Below are positions 17,322 to 25,997 of a DNA stretch of 48,135 nucleotides, in pieces. Numbering within the stretch: the stretch's first letter is position 1; each line of letters begins with the position of its first letter. The DNA is from Paludibacteraceae bacterium. Lineage in GTDB: Bacteria; Bacteroidota; Bacteroidia; Bacteroidales; Paludibacteraceae. Under the pieces are notes generated by a model. That model saw only the letters and a program-made list of their open reading frames with translations. It had not been told where the DNA came from and ran no database searches. Position numbers and translations under genes: made by a program. Where the stretch lies: NCBI GenBank assembly GCA_017483945.1, contig JAFUUE010000041.1, positions 1-48,135 of the forward strand, written 5' to 3'.

Positions 17322-17872
17322 TATTGCCGTTTGTACTTATACCGTGCCACGGTTTTGCCTTTGGCGATGTTAGTCAGTTTGTTTCGCACAAAGGTCTTGC
17401 GTATCGGTGAGATACGGTCCGTGAAGACATGTGCCTCCAGGTGGTCGTACTCATGCTGCACGATACGCGCTTTGAAGTCGGTGAAGGTGTCTTCGTGCTC
17501 CACGAAATCCTCGTCCAGGTAGCGGATAGTGATGGTCTTGGGGCGCACCACGTTCTCGCTGATACCCGGCAGGGAGAGACATCCCTCGCTATAGGTGACC
17601 GTTTCCTCGCTCTCCTCCACTATCTCGGGATTGATGAATGCCTGCTTAAAATCAGCGCATTCGGGGTATTCCTCGCCAAGTTCGGTGCCGTCCACTACAA
17701 ACAGGCGGATAGACTTGCCGATTTGAGGTGCAGCCAGTCCGCATCCCTCGGCAGCCGTCAGCGTCTCGTACATATCCGCCACCAGCTGCTTCACATCCTC
17801 GGTCCCCGGCTCCAGGTCATCGGTCGGACGACGCAGCACCGGCTGGCCATACAAGTAAATAGGTAGTATCAT
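17321..17872 (-). CDS. def: Peptide deformylase
   Basis: This 183-residue metalloenzyme removes the N-formyl group from nascent proteins. All three motifs are present: GCGLAAPQIG (about 46-55), EGCLSLPG (about 96-103) with the metal-binding Cys, and QHEYDHLEA (about 138-146) with the HExxH metal ligands. The ATG at 17872 (MILPIYLYG) overlaps the ruvX stop by 1 nt and is preferred to the TTG one codon upstream. Length and motif spacing are normal for the type 1 family. Confidence 0.96.
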   Translation of the reverse strand: MILPIYLYGQPVLRRPTDDLEPGTEDVKQLVADMYETLTAAEGCGLAAPQIGKSIRLFVVDGTELGEEYPECADFKQAFINPEIVEESEETVTYSEGCLSLPGISENVVRPKTITIRYLDEDFVEHEDTFTDFKARIVQHEYDHLEAHVFTDRISPIRKTFVRNKLTNIAKGKTVARYKYKRQ

Positions 17873-18294
17873 CAACTCAATCTTTTACGGCTTTCCAGCC
17901 AATCTTCTAATATTATACATGCGGCAATGCGGTCCACTACGGCCTTATCCCGCCGTTGCATCTTCTTCATGCCTCCGCTCAACATAGCGCGGTGCGCGAG
18001 TACCGACGTGAATCGCTCGTCGTACAACTCGACACAGAGCGCGGGGAACGTCCGGCGGAGCTGTGCCAGGAAGGGGCGGATATAGTTCATCGACTCCGAC
18101 TCCTCGCCGTCCATCCGGGTCGGATGACCGACCACTACGCAGTCCACCGCCTCTCTCCCCAGATAGTCTAGCAACCAAGTTATCAGCTCCTTAGTCTCTA
18201 TTGTCAGCAACGGATTAGCCGTTATGCGGAGCGGGTCCGTCACGGCTAATCCGGTGCGTCTGCGTCCATAGTCTATCGCAAGGACACGTCCCAT
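17872..18294 (-). CDS. ruvX: YqgF/RuvX family Holliday-junction resolvase-like protein
   Basis: This 140-residue RNase H-fold protein opens with RVLAIDYGRRRTGLAVTDP, containing the first catalytic Asp, and has VVVGHPTRMDGEES and VELYDERFTSVLAHR in the expected places. The C-terminal DKAVVDRIAACIILEDWL supplies the last acidic residue. In other bacteria the family acts in 16S rRNA 5' maturation and has been proposed as a resolvase. Its start overlaps the stop of the upstream TPR gene by 1 nt, and its stop overlaps def by 1 nt. Confidence 0.94.
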   Translation of the reverse strand: MGRVLAIDYGRRRTGLAVTDPLRITANPLLTIETKELITWLLDYLGREAVDCVVVGHPTRMDGEESESMNYIRPFLAQLRRTFPALCVELYDERFTSVLAHRAMLSGGMKKMQRRDKAVVDRIAACIILEDWLESRKRLS

Positions 18295-19544
18295 TATTGG
18301 TTCAGTTCCGCCTGAATGGCCTCGTATTCGGCGGTCATGTTGAAGCGGTAGTAGATAGTGCGCAGGGTAATCATGTAGGTGCGGTTCTCCGGATCCATGC
18401 GATGTGCCTCCTCGAAGAAAGGCAGGGACTGGCGGAACAGGTCGTTCATCTGCTCCAGCGCTTTCTTATACTCCTTCGCGTCCTGGATATTGGCCGCATC
18501 CTCGTTCACCTTGACTGCCTGGTTGTAATATACGCGTCCCTTGCCCGCAGCGGCATCGGCCAGTTTCGGGTCCACACGCAGTGCGTTGTCGAAGTCCGCC
18601 AAGGCAGCCTCGTAGCGGCCAAGGCTCTCGTTCAGGTTACCACGGATATGGTGATACTCAGCCACATTGGGCTCGCGCTCGATAGCCTCTGTCAGGTAGG
18701 TCACGGCCTCCTGCTCCTGTCCTGAGAAGATATAGTGGTTAATCAGGTTCTGCAGGAACCACGGCTCTGCGGGGAAGCGTACCACCGCCTCCTTCAGCAG
18801 GGCAACAGCCTGCAGTGTATCCTTCTCGTTCAGGTACTCTTGGTAAAGGAACTGGTTGCAGCTGACGGTCTCGAACTGGCCGTTCTTCAGGTCTTCCAGC
18901 AGGGCAATAGCCTCCGGGTGCATCTCGGCCTGGATAGCGAAGATGGCGGCATAATACTGATACTGCTCATAGGTGGTATCCTTCGGCATCTTCTGACGCA
19001 TCTTCTCGTCTATCATCGGCAGGTCGGGGATGTTCAGGTGAGCCACAAACGCCTCATACGCGCCGGCATAGTCCTTCTGCTCGTTCTTGTAGATACCGTA
19101 GCTGATGAGCGCCTGCATGTCATAGTAGGTCTGCATCTTCTGCGCAATCTGCTTACGGGTCTTGAGGTCGAACTTGGGGTTGCCTTTCTTGTCATACACC
19201 GGCACCATCGCCAACTCGTCGGCATGCAGCCAGTATTTATAGCTCTCCAGAACAGCAGCACCGACGGTTTCCTCGTCTATCGGCTGTCCCATCATACGCA
19301 TCGTGCGTGCCTGGTCATATTGGTAGTAACCAATCAGACCGGCGGTGAACCACGTCTCTGTCAGGTCCTTCGTCTCGTCGTTCTCCAACGCCTCGCCGAT
19401 AGCGGCACGAGCTGCGGCGAAGTCGGGAGACTCACTCGACATAGCCAGGTTCTTTGCCTTACGGACATTCGCTTTCTGTGCGAAACAGCCGGCGCTTATC
19501 AGCACCAGAGCTGCCAAGAATAGTGTCTTTTTCATTTTATTCAT
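18294..19544 (-). CDS. Secreted tetratricopeptide-repeat protein next to gyrA
   Basis: This 416-residue protein has a signal peptide (MKKTLFLAALVLISAGCFAQ) and helical repeats through its length. The clearest TPRs are near residues 245-330 (EPWFLQNLINHYIFSGQEQE, VAEYHHIRGNLNESLGRYEA and ALADFDNALRVDPKLADAAA). Cleavage after AQ is typical of Bacteroidetes secreted proteins; the upstream SAGC could alternatively be a lipobox. MNK at 19544 or MKK at 19535 could be the start. It lies 31 nt after gyrA. The function is unknown. Confidence 0.85.
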   Translation of the reverse strand: MNKMKKTLFLAALVLISAGCFAQKANVRKAKNLAMSSESPDFAAARAAIGEALENDETKDLTETWFTAGLIGYYQYDQARTMRMMGQPIDEETVGAAVLESYKYWLHADELAMVPVYDKKGNPKFDLKTRKQIAQKMQTYYDMQALISYGIYKNEQKDYAGAYEAFVAHLNIPDLPMIDEKMRQKMPKDTTYEQYQYYAAIFAIQAEMHPEAIALLEDLKNGQFETVSCNQFLYQEYLNEKDTLQAVALLKEAVVRFPAEPWFLQNLINHYIFSGQEQEAVTYLTEAIEREPNVAEYHHIRGNLNESLGRYEAALADFDNALRVDPKLADAAAGKGRVYYNQAVKVNEDAANIQDAKEYKKALEQMNDLFRQSLPFFEEAHRMDPENRTYMITLRTIYYRFNMTAEYEAIQAELNQ

Positions 19545-19575
19545 GGTTTTTGTTTAGTTGTTTCTTCTGTTCGTG

Positions 19576-22125
19576 TTATTCTTCTTTCTCAGCCGTTGCC
19601 TCATCGGTCGTCGCTTCCGCGCCGTCCTCCTCGTCTTTCGGTACGATACAACCGAACATGAGGGTGTCGTTACGCTTCTGCAGTTCGATGAGTTTGACGC
19701 CTTGTGTCGCGCGGCCCTGTACGCTTATCGTATTGATAGCCATTCGGATAGCCGTACCGGATTTGGTGATGAGCATCAGGTCCTCATCGTCGCTCACGGC
19801 GTGCAGGCCCACCAGTGCACCGGTCTTGTCCGTCAGGTTCATCGTCTTCACGCCCTTGCCGCCGCGGTTCGTCACACGGTAGATAGGCTCGCCGCTCTCG
19901 TCGTCCAGCGCCGTGCGTTTGCCGAAGCCCTTCTCCGAGATGACCAACACTGTCTTGTCTGTCTCTTTCTCTACACAAATCATGCCAATCGCGACATCGC
20001 CGTGCGTTTCGTCCAGATTGATGGCGCGTACACCGGTCGCTCCACGACCCATGGCACGTACCGTTGACTCGTTGAAACGCACCACTTTACCCTGGCTGCT
20101 GGCTATGAGCATCTCGCTCTGTCCGTCGGTCAGTGTCACGCCTATCAGTTGGTCGCCTTCGCGCAGGCCCAACGCGATGATACCGTTCGCGCGGGGACGG
20201 CTGTATGCCTCCAGCGTCGTCTTCTTCATCAGACCGTTCTTGGTGGCGAAAATCAGGTAGTGGTTCTCCACATAGTCCGCATCGTTCAGTCCCTTCACAT
20301 TGATGAAGGCACGCACCTTGTCGCCCTTCTGCAGGTTAATCATGTTCTGTATCGCACGGCCTTTCGACTGCTTGTTACCCTCCGGTATCTCATACACTTT
20401 CAGCCAGTAGAGACGGCCCATCTCCGTGAAGAACATCATGGTCGAGTGCATCGACGCCTGGTGTACGTACTCGATGAAGTCCTCGTCACGGGCGCTGCTT
20501 GCCTTCGAGCCGACGCCGCCGCGACCCTGCTGACGGAAGTCCGCCAGCGGAGTGCGCTTGATATAGCCCAGATGCGAGATGGTGATTACCATGTCGTCAT
20601 CCGCGTACATATCCTCGGGGTTGAACTCCGTCGCCATCTTCACGATCTGCGTACGGCGCTCGTCCGCATATTTGGTCTTAATCTCAATCAGTTCCTCCTT
20701 AATCAGGTCATAGCGCAGCAACTCACTGCCTAACAGGTCATTCAGGTGCTTAATCAGCGCCATGATGTCCTCGTACTCCTTGCGCAACTCGTCGATACGC
20801 AGGCCCGTCAGTGCGCTCAGACGCATGTCCACGATGGCCTTGCTCTGCAGGTTGTCCAAGTTGAAACGCTGCTCCAGGTTGGTCTGCGCGTCTGCCGGCG
20901 TGCGACTCGCACGGATAATACGAACCACCTCGTCAATGTTATCGACCGCTATAATCAAGCCCTCCAGGATATGCGCACGCTCTTCTGCCTTGCGCAACTC
21001 GAAGCGGGTACGGCGAACCACCACCTCCATGCGGTGCTCGATGAAGTTACCCACCAGGTCCTTCAGGTTCAGCAGCATCGGACGCCCTTTCACCAGGGCG
21101 ATGTTGTTCACCGAGAACGACGACTGCAGCGCCGTGAACTTATACAGCTTGTTCAGCACCACCTGCGCGTTCGCGTCACGCTTCACGTCTATGACGATGC
21201 GGATGTCGCGCTTCGACTGGTCGCTGATGTCCGAGATTCCCTCTATCTTCTTGTCGCTCACCAGGTTGGCTATATCCTTCACCAGGTCGGCTTTCACTAC
21301 GCCGTAGGGCAGCTCCGTGATGATGATGCGCTCGCGGCCGTTGTCTTCCGTCTCGATGTCGGCATTCGAACGTATCACGATACGTCCGCGACCCGTCTCA
21401 AACGCGTCACGCACACCCTGATAGCCGTAGATAGTACCGCCCGTCGGGAAGTCCGGAGCCTTGATATATTGCATCAGTTCCTCCACCGTGATGTCCTCTG
21501 TCTCGGGATTGGCAATGCGCGCCTCGCGGTTCTCCACGTACGCCACACAGCCGTCTATCACCTCGCCCAGGTTATGCGTCGGCATATTCGTCGCCATACC
21601 TACGGCAATACCGCTCGCACCGTTCACCAGCAGGTTCGGGAAACGGCAGGGCAGCACCGTCGGCTCACGCAGCGTGTCGTCGAAGTTGAGCTGCATATCC
21701 ACTGTATCTTTCTCTATATCACGCAGCATCTCCTCGGCCAACTTGCTCAGCCGAGCCTCCGTATAACGCATCGCTGCCGCGCCGTCACCGTCCACGGAGC
21801 CGAAGTTTCCCTGCCCGTCCACCAGGCAGTAACGCATCGCCCACGGTTGCGCCATGCGCACCAGCGTGCCGTATATACTGCTGTCGCCGTGGGGGTGATA
21901 CTTACCCATCACCTCACCCACGATACGCGCACTCTTCTTCGTCGGCTTGTCACTCGTGTTACCCAACTCGTTCATTCCGAACAGCACACGCCGGTGAACC
22001 GGCTTGAAACCGTCACGCACGTCGGGCAACGCACGAGCCACTATCACACTCATCGAATAGTCGATGTACGAGGTTCGCATCTCCTCGTCAATCTTCACAG
22101 GAATAATTCTGTCGTTGTCAATCAT
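19576..22125 (-). CDS. gyrA: DNA gyrase subunit A
   Basis: This 849-residue type II topoisomerase subunit breaks and rejoins DNA to introduce negative supercoils. The ATG at 22125 gives the usual N-terminus (MIDNDRIIPVKIDEEM). The quinolone-resistance region reads HPHGDSSIYGTLVRMAQPW, with Ser at the Escherichia coli 83 position, and the catalytic Tyr is in AAMRYTEARL (near residue 120). The C-terminal pinwheel carries a GyrA-box-like QQGRGGVG. A Glu/Asp/Ala-rich tail follows. A strong promoter lies about 150 nt upstream, in a region divergent from the S9 peptidase. Confidence 0.96.
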   Translation of the reverse strand: MIDNDRIIPVKIDEEMRTSYIDYSMSVIVARALPDVRDGFKPVHRRVLFGMNELGNTSDKPTKKSARIVGEVMGKYHPHGDSSIYGTLVRMAQPWAMRYCLVDGQGNFGSVDGDGAAAMRYTEARLSKLAEEMLRDIEKDTVDMQLNFDDTLREPTVLPCRFPNLLVNGASGIAVGMATNMPTHNLGEVIDGCVAYVENREARIANPETEDITVEELMQYIKAPDFPTGGTIYGYQGVRDAFETGRGRIVIRSNADIETEDNGRERIIITELPYGVVKADLVKDIANLVSDKKIEGISDISDQSKRDIRIVIDVKRDANAQVVLNKLYKFTALQSSFSVNNIALVKGRPMLLNLKDLVGNFIEHRMEVVVRRTRFELRKAEERAHILEGLIIAVDNIDEVVRIIRASRTPADAQTNLEQRFNLDNLQSKAIVDMRLSALTGLRIDELRKEYEDIMALIKHLNDLLGSELLRYDLIKEELIEIKTKYADERRTQIVKMATEFNPEDMYADDDMVITISHLGYIKRTPLADFRQQGRGGVGSKASSARDEDFIEYVHQASMHSTMMFFTEMGRLYWLKVYEIPEGNKQSKGRAIQNMINLQKGDKVRAFINVKGLNDADYVENHYLIFATKNGLMKKTTLEAYSRPRANGIIALGLREGDQLIGVTLTDGQSEMLIASSQGKVVRFNESTVRAMGRGATGVRAINLDETHGDVAIGMICVEKETDKTVLVISEKGFGKRTALDDESGEPIYRVTNRGGKGVKTMNLTDKTGALVGLHAVSDDEDLMLITKSGTAIRMAINTISVQGRATQGVKLIELQKRNDTLMFGCIVPKDEEDGAEATTDEATAEKEE

Positions 22126-22280
22126 AATTATGTTGGTTCTTGTCAATATTCGCTTCCTTTCAGCCGCAATCGCCCGCTCGCGTGCACCCGCGGCTATACG
22201 CGCACTCAAGCCCTTTTTGCCGTCTAACACGCTTTATCGCCGTTTTGACGCACTCTCGCACGCTTATCCATATTAGCTCA

Positions 22281-22312
22281 CAAAGGTACAAAAAATATCT
22301 CATATGCGCAAA
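22281..22312 (-). promoter_or_regulatory. Promoter for gyrA
   Basis: The minus strand has TTTG (22309-22312), a 20-bp spacer and TACCTTTG (22281-22288), a full match to the Bacteroidetes sigma-A pattern. It implies a 5' leader of about 150 nt before the gyrA ATG. Confidence 0.8.
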
Positions 22313-22337
22313 TTTTTCCGACGAAAAAAGATAAAAA

Positions 22338-22369
22338 TTTGCATATCTCGCGCTTTTTTCGTACCTTTG
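22338..22369 (+). promoter_or_regulatory. Promoter for the S9 peptidase gene
   Basis: TTTG (22338-22341), a 20-bp spacer and TACCTTTG (22362-22369) form a complete Bacteroidetes promoter 23 nt before the ATG. It is divergent from the gyrA promoter, with the two -33 boxes only 25 bp apart. Confidence 0.85.
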
Positions 22370-22392
22370 TGCACTATTTTTCACTTCACACA

Positions 22393-24588
22393 ATGAAATC
22401 AATCCGATTACTACTTATGGCCACATTAGCAATGCTGAGTGCCGCATGCGCCAAACAGGCGACCGAAAACGACAACAACAACGCGCAAAATCCCGTCTCC
22501 AAACCCCAAATCACCATCGACGGTGACCGACTCACACCCGAAGCACTATGGGCCATGGGACGTATCTCCGCCGCCAAAGCCGACATCGAGACAGGCCTCC
22601 TCGCCTACACCGTCAGTTACTACAGCGTCTCCGAGAACCGCTCCACCACATGGATTCGCATCTGCAACCCATTCAATGACATGCAGGTTGTAGAGGAATT
22701 CGTCGGCTCCGACCCCGCATGGTTCGGCAACAGCGGATGCCTCGCCTACCTGAGAGGCGGCAAACTCTACCTCCGCCGCGATAAAGAAGAGGTAGCAGTC
22801 GAAGGAGCCGAAGACATCGACGCCTTCCTGCTCTCGCCAAAACGCGATAAAGTCATACTAATCAAGCAGGTAAAGACCATTCCCTCCACCGCCGACATCT
22901 ACCCCGACCTGCCGCTCGCCACAGGACACGTCCACGAGGACCTCATGTACAAGCACTGGGACGAGTGGACCGAGACCGCTCCGCAGCCCTTCGTCTGCGA
23001 CCTCCATATCCGCTATCACGGCCGGGGCGAACGCATCGCATCCGCCAAGATTGGCGAATGCCTCAACATCCTCGACGGCACCGCCTTCGAGTGTCCCATG
23101 AAGCCCTTCGGAGGCATCGAGCAACTGGCATGGAACCCCGACAACGAGGAGATAGCCTACACCTGCCGCAAGAAGACAGGACTCGACTACGCGCTCTCCA
23201 CCAACAGCGACATCTACCTATATAATCTGCGTACACGCACGCACACGAATATCAGCGCACCCAATGGCGGATACGATATCAATCCCGCCTACTCCCCTGA
23301 CGGCGAGTGGATTGCATGGCTCTCTATGGAGCGTGACGGGTACGAGAGCGACGAGAACCGACTCGTAGCCATGAACACCCGCACGGGCGAGAAACGCCGG
23401 CTCGTCCACGGATTCGGACAGGCCGTCGGCGAGTTCGCATGGTACAACGACTCCACCCTCCTCTACACCGATGTATGGCAGGGCACTATCGACCTCTATC
23501 TCACCAACCTCAACGGCGGCGGCGAACGCATGACCGAGGGGCAATACGACCTCTCACTCGCCGACGTCTCCGACCACTATGCCTTCCTCCTCGGCCACTC
23601 CATGCGCCAGGCTAACGAGCTCTACCGCTTCGACGTCGCCGAGTATCTCGCCGACCCCTCGCGCGAATACGGACCGCGAGGCATCGACTGGGAGCAGCCA
23701 CACAGCGCACTCGAAGTGCCCATCCCCCAACTCACCCACGAAAATGACAACATCTACAGCCAGATAGAGCGCTCCACCGTCGTCCCGCGCTGGCAGCGTA
23801 CCACCGACGGCAAGGACATGCTCACATGGATTATCTATCCGCCCCACTTCGACCCCGCTAAAAAATACCCGACCATCCTCTATTGCGAAGGAGGTCCCCA
23901 GTCACCCGTCTCCCAGTTCTGGTCCTTCCGATGGAACTTCATGATGATGTCCGCCGGCGACTATATCATCGTCGCACCCAACCGCCGCGGGCTACCCGGC
24001 TTTGGCAAGGAGTGGAACGAAGCCATCAGCGGTGACTACGGAGGACAATGCATGCGCGACTATTTCACAGCCATTGACGAGTTCTGCTCCGAGCCCTACG
24101 TGGACCGCGACCGACTCGGATGCGTCGGAGCATCCTTCGGTGGCTTTAGCGTCTATTGGATTGCCGGACAACACGACGGACGATTCAAGGCCTTCATCGC
24201 GCACGACGGCATCTTCAACATGGAGATGCAGTACCTCGAGACCGAGGAGAAATGGTTCGCCAACTGGGACATGGGTGGCGCCTACTGGGAGAAAGACAAC
24301 GCCGTTGCCCAACGCACCTTCGCCAACAGCCCGCACCTGTTCGTGGACCGCTGGGACACACCTATCCTCTGCATCCACGGCGAGAAAGACTATCGCATTC
24401 TCGCCAACCAGGCCATGGCTGCCTTCGATGCCGCCAAGATGCGCGGCGTACCGGCCCAACTCCTCATCTTCCCCGATGAGAACCATTGGGTTCTCCGTCC
24501 CCAAAACGGCATCCTCTGGCAACGCACCTTCCGCAATTGGCTCGACCGATGGCTCAAAACCGAACCGGAACCGAACCAAAAACGGTAA
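22393..24588 (+). CDS. S9 family prolyl oligopeptidase-type lipoprotein peptidase
   Basis: This protein of about 731 residues is a lipoprotein (MLSAAC, Cys19) with an N-terminal WD40/beta-propeller-like domain (about 40-430) and a C-terminal alpha/beta hydrolase domain. The catalytic triad is visible as Ser581 in GASFGGFS, Asp666 in HGEKDYR and His698 in ENHWV. Such enzymes cleave peptides, often after proline or alanine, in the periplasm or at the surface. The start is the ATG at 22393, downstream of a strong promoter; upstream in-frame residues would overlap that promoter. The last ten or so codons are made of an 11-bp repeat array. Confidence 0.92.
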   Translation: MKSIRLLLMATLAMLSAACAKQATENDNNNAQNPVSKPQITIDGDRLTPEALWAMGRISAAKADIETGLLAYTVSYYSVSENRSTTWIRICNPFNDMQVVEEFVGSDPAWFGNSGCLAYLRGGKLYLRRDKEEVAVEGAEDIDAFLLSPKRDKVILIKQVKTIPSTADIYPDLPLATGHVHEDLMYKHWDEWTETAPQPFVCDLHIRYHGRGERIASAKIGECLNILDGTAFECPMKPFGGIEQLAWNPDNEEIAYTCRKKTGLDYALSTNSDIYLYNLRTRTHTNISAPNGGYDINPAYSPDGEWIAWLSMERDGYESDENRLVAMNTRTGEKRRLVHGFGQAVGEFAWYNDSTLLYTDVWQGTIDLYLTNLNGGGERMTEGQYDLSLADVSDHYAFLLGHSMRQANELYRFDVAEYLADPSREYGPRGIDWEQPHSALEVPIPQLTHENDNIYSQIERSTVVPRWQRTTDGKDMLTWIIYPPHFDPAKKYPTILYCEGGPQSPVSQFWSFRWNFMMMSAGDYIIVAPNRRGLPGFGKEWNEAISGDYGGQCMRDYFTAIDEFCSEPYVDRDRLGCVGASFGGFSVYWIAGQHDGRFKAFIAHDGIFNMEMQYLETEEKWFANWDMGGAYWEKDNAVAQRTFANSPHLFVDRWDTPILCIHGEKDYRILANQAMAAFDAAKMRGVPAQLLIFPDENHWVLRPQNGILWQRTFRNWLDRWLKTEPEPNQKR

Positions 24589-24645
24589 AAAGACGGCAAA
24601 AAGACGGCAAAAAGACGAAAACGAATCGAAAACGAACCGAAGCAC
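24558..24645 (+). repeat. Eight-unit 11-bp repeat array over the S9 peptidase 3' end
   Basis: Eight consecutive 11-mers run from 24558, from AACCGAACCGG through AGACGGCAAAA (twice) to AACCGAAGCAC. All keep CG at unit positions 4-5. The first three units encode the peptidase C-terminus (TEPEPNQKR); the rest are non-coding and stop 7 nt before the thioesterase ATG. On the reverse strand a unit reads TTGGTTCGGTT, close to units at 34111-34121. Confidence 0.8.
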
Positions 24646-24652
24646 AAACCAT

Positions 24653-25483
24653 ATGAAATACTTCTTTACCTATGACGTCCGACACCAAGACGTGGACCAT
24701 ACACGCCAAATGCGGCTTCACACTCTTGAGAACTACCTGCTGGAAGTAGCGGGCACCGTCGCCGACCAACTCGGCTTCGGCATACGCGTACTCGGGCAAC
24801 AGAACCTCACATGGATTCTCACATCCCTTGCACTGGAGATGCAACGCATGCCCCGACAGAATGAGCGCATCACCTTCGAGACATGGATAGAGAGCAACGC
24901 ACATATGCTCTCCGTCCGTGATTTCCGTATCTGGCGCGAAGACACCCCCACCTCTGCCGACGCACCCGCTGACGCCACCCGCACGCTCCTCGGCATCTGC
25001 CGCAGCGTATGGGCCGTGCTCGAACTCGATAAGCGTGAGATTGTCAACATCTTCGACCAGCCCATCTTCGACGGCTGCATCGACGGCGAAGTCCTCCCCA
25101 TGGCCCGCGCTCCGCGCATCCGTCCGACCGACTTCGACCGGCCCGACGCCCTCCTCTTCCACGACCGCGTCTGCTACTCCGACCTCGACTACAACCGCCA
25201 CTGCAACTCCTGCAACTACCTCCGCAAAATGCTCGACGCCCATCTCCCCGCCTTCCTCAATCAGCCCCTCGCTCCCTCCCAATCCCCCAAAGCGTCCGAT
25301 TCCGCCCAAACGCCCCGACAGAACCGCCCCTTCCGCCTCGATATCTCCTATCTCCACGAGGTCCTTCTCAACGACCCGCTCGACATCCTCGTCCTCCCCT
25401 CCCCCGACGACACCGCCGTCTCCTACCTCATCCGCAACGCTGCCAATCAGTCCTCCTCCCTCGCCCGCCTCGCCTGCCTATAG
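24653..25483 (+). CDS. Acyl-ACP thioesterase
   Basis: This 276-residue protein matches the plant FatA/FatB-like bacterial thioesterases, which release free fatty acids from acyl-ACP. Two hot-dog halves are visible. The first opens MKYFFTYDVRHQDVDHTRQM, with LENYLLEVAGTVADQLGFG. The second has YSDLDYNRHCNSCNYLRKML, in place of the usual D.N.H.N block. The ATG at 24653 is chosen because it gives the family N-terminus. A proline/serine-rich insert lies near residues 205-220. It is 64 nt downstream of the peptidase and may share its transcript. Confidence 0.88.
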   Translation: MKYFFTYDVRHQDVDHTRQMRLHTLENYLLEVAGTVADQLGFGIRVLGQQNLTWILTSLALEMQRMPRQNERITFETWIESNAHMLSVRDFRIWREDTPTSADAPADATRTLLGICRSVWAVLELDKREIVNIFDQPIFDGCIDGEVLPMARAPRIRPTDFDRPDALLFHDRVCYSDLDYNRHCNSCNYLRKMLDAHLPAFLNQPLAPSQSPKASDSAQTPRQNRPFRLDISYLHEVLLNDPLDILVLPSPDDTAVSYLIRNAANQSSSLARLACL

Positions 25484-25512
25484 TCCTCTCGTTCATCCCT
25501 TTCTTCTTTTGC

Positions 25513-25615
25513 GCCCGATTTAATCGGGCTTCCCGCCCCGCCTGGAACGCGGGCTGTTCGTCTCGGTCACTGACCGCGCCCGCGGGCGCGTCATCAGACG
25601 CGACATTTTCGCGTC
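25513..25615. repeat. Cluster of six consecutive perfect hairpins
   Basis: Perfect inverted repeats follow one another: 25513-25529, 25532-25553, 25564-25576, 25575-25590 (a 16-bp palindrome), 25587-25602 and 25597-25615. Some share arms, so alternative folds are possible. Positions 25538-25554 match the GC-rich element at 12712-12728 with one difference. The cluster lies 30 nt beyond the thioesterase stop and may include its transcript end. Confidence 0.7.
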
Positions 25616-25727
25616 TTTCCGTCCTTTTCGGGGCGCGGCTTTATGCGTTCCCCGATAATGGTTTCCGTGTTAAAATATATCCCACACGCCGCCACCTTCT
25701 CCCGACCGGCTCCGCCGATAATAGGAC

Positions 25728-25764
25728 AAAAAAAGAGACTGCCATTGTTATCAGCAGTCTCTTT
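25728..25764 (-). terminator. Rho-independent terminator after tRNA-Gln
   Basis: The 11-bp arms 25732-25742 and 25754-25764 pair perfectly. On the minus strand the stem is followed by a T tract (complement of 25728-25734), 2 nt beyond the tRNA 3' end. Confidence 0.85.
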
Positions 25765-25765
25765 G

Positions 25766-25836
25766 TTGCTTAACCAGGACTCGAACCCAGACAGACAGAA
25801 CCAGAATCTGTAGTGCTACCATTACACCATTAAGCA
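25766..25836 (-). tRNA. tRNA-Gln (anticodon CTG)
   Basis: The minus strand folds as a tRNA. The 7-bp acceptor stem is TGCTTAA/TTAAGCA with discriminator A. The D arm contains AATGGTAGC, the anticodon stem is ACAGA/TCTGT with loop TTCTGGT (anticodon CTG, glutamine), and the T loop is TTCGAGT. CCA is not encoded. The 71-nt length is normal. A promoter lies upstream and a terminator immediately downstream, so it is a single-gene unit. Confidence 0.93.
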
Positions 25837-25882
25837 ATGCTTTCAGCAGGCATCAAGTGATGCTCCTTTCGGAAAAGCGGTG

Positions 25883-25914
25883 CAAAATTACTGCTTTTTT
25901 TTGGAACGTGCAAA
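25883..25914 (-). promoter_or_regulatory. Promoter for tRNA-Gln
   Basis: The minus strand has TTTG (25911-25914), a 20-bp spacer and TAATTTTG (25883-25890), about 47 nt before the tRNA 5' end. Confidence 0.7.
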
Positions 25915-25939
25915 TATTTTCGCATTTTTTTTGAAAAAA

Positions 25940-25971
25940 TTTGTATATTTCGCATAAAATCCCTACCTTTG
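25940..25971 (+). promoter_or_regulatory. Promoter for the GLUG/T9SS protein gene
   Basis: TTTG (25940-25943), a 20-bp spacer and TACCTTTG (25964-25971) lie 26 nt before the ATG at 25998. It is divergent from the tRNA-Gln promoter. Confidence 0.85.
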
Positions 25972-25997
25972 CACATCATTTGAAACAGAAACACACT

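Noticed and set aside
21838..21900. Quinolone-resistance mutation in GyrA
   Set aside because: Ser is kept at the position equivalent to Escherichia coli 83. The Gly at the 87-equivalent is, from memory, normal in some Bacteroidales.
20746..22227. A 493-residue plus-strand frame opposite gyrA
   Set aside because: gyrA is unmistakable on the minus strand; the reverse reading is composition-driven.
22125..22230. Longer GTG-initiated form of GyrA
   Set aside because: The 35 extra residues are not GyrA-like, and the ATG at 22125 gives the family N-terminus.
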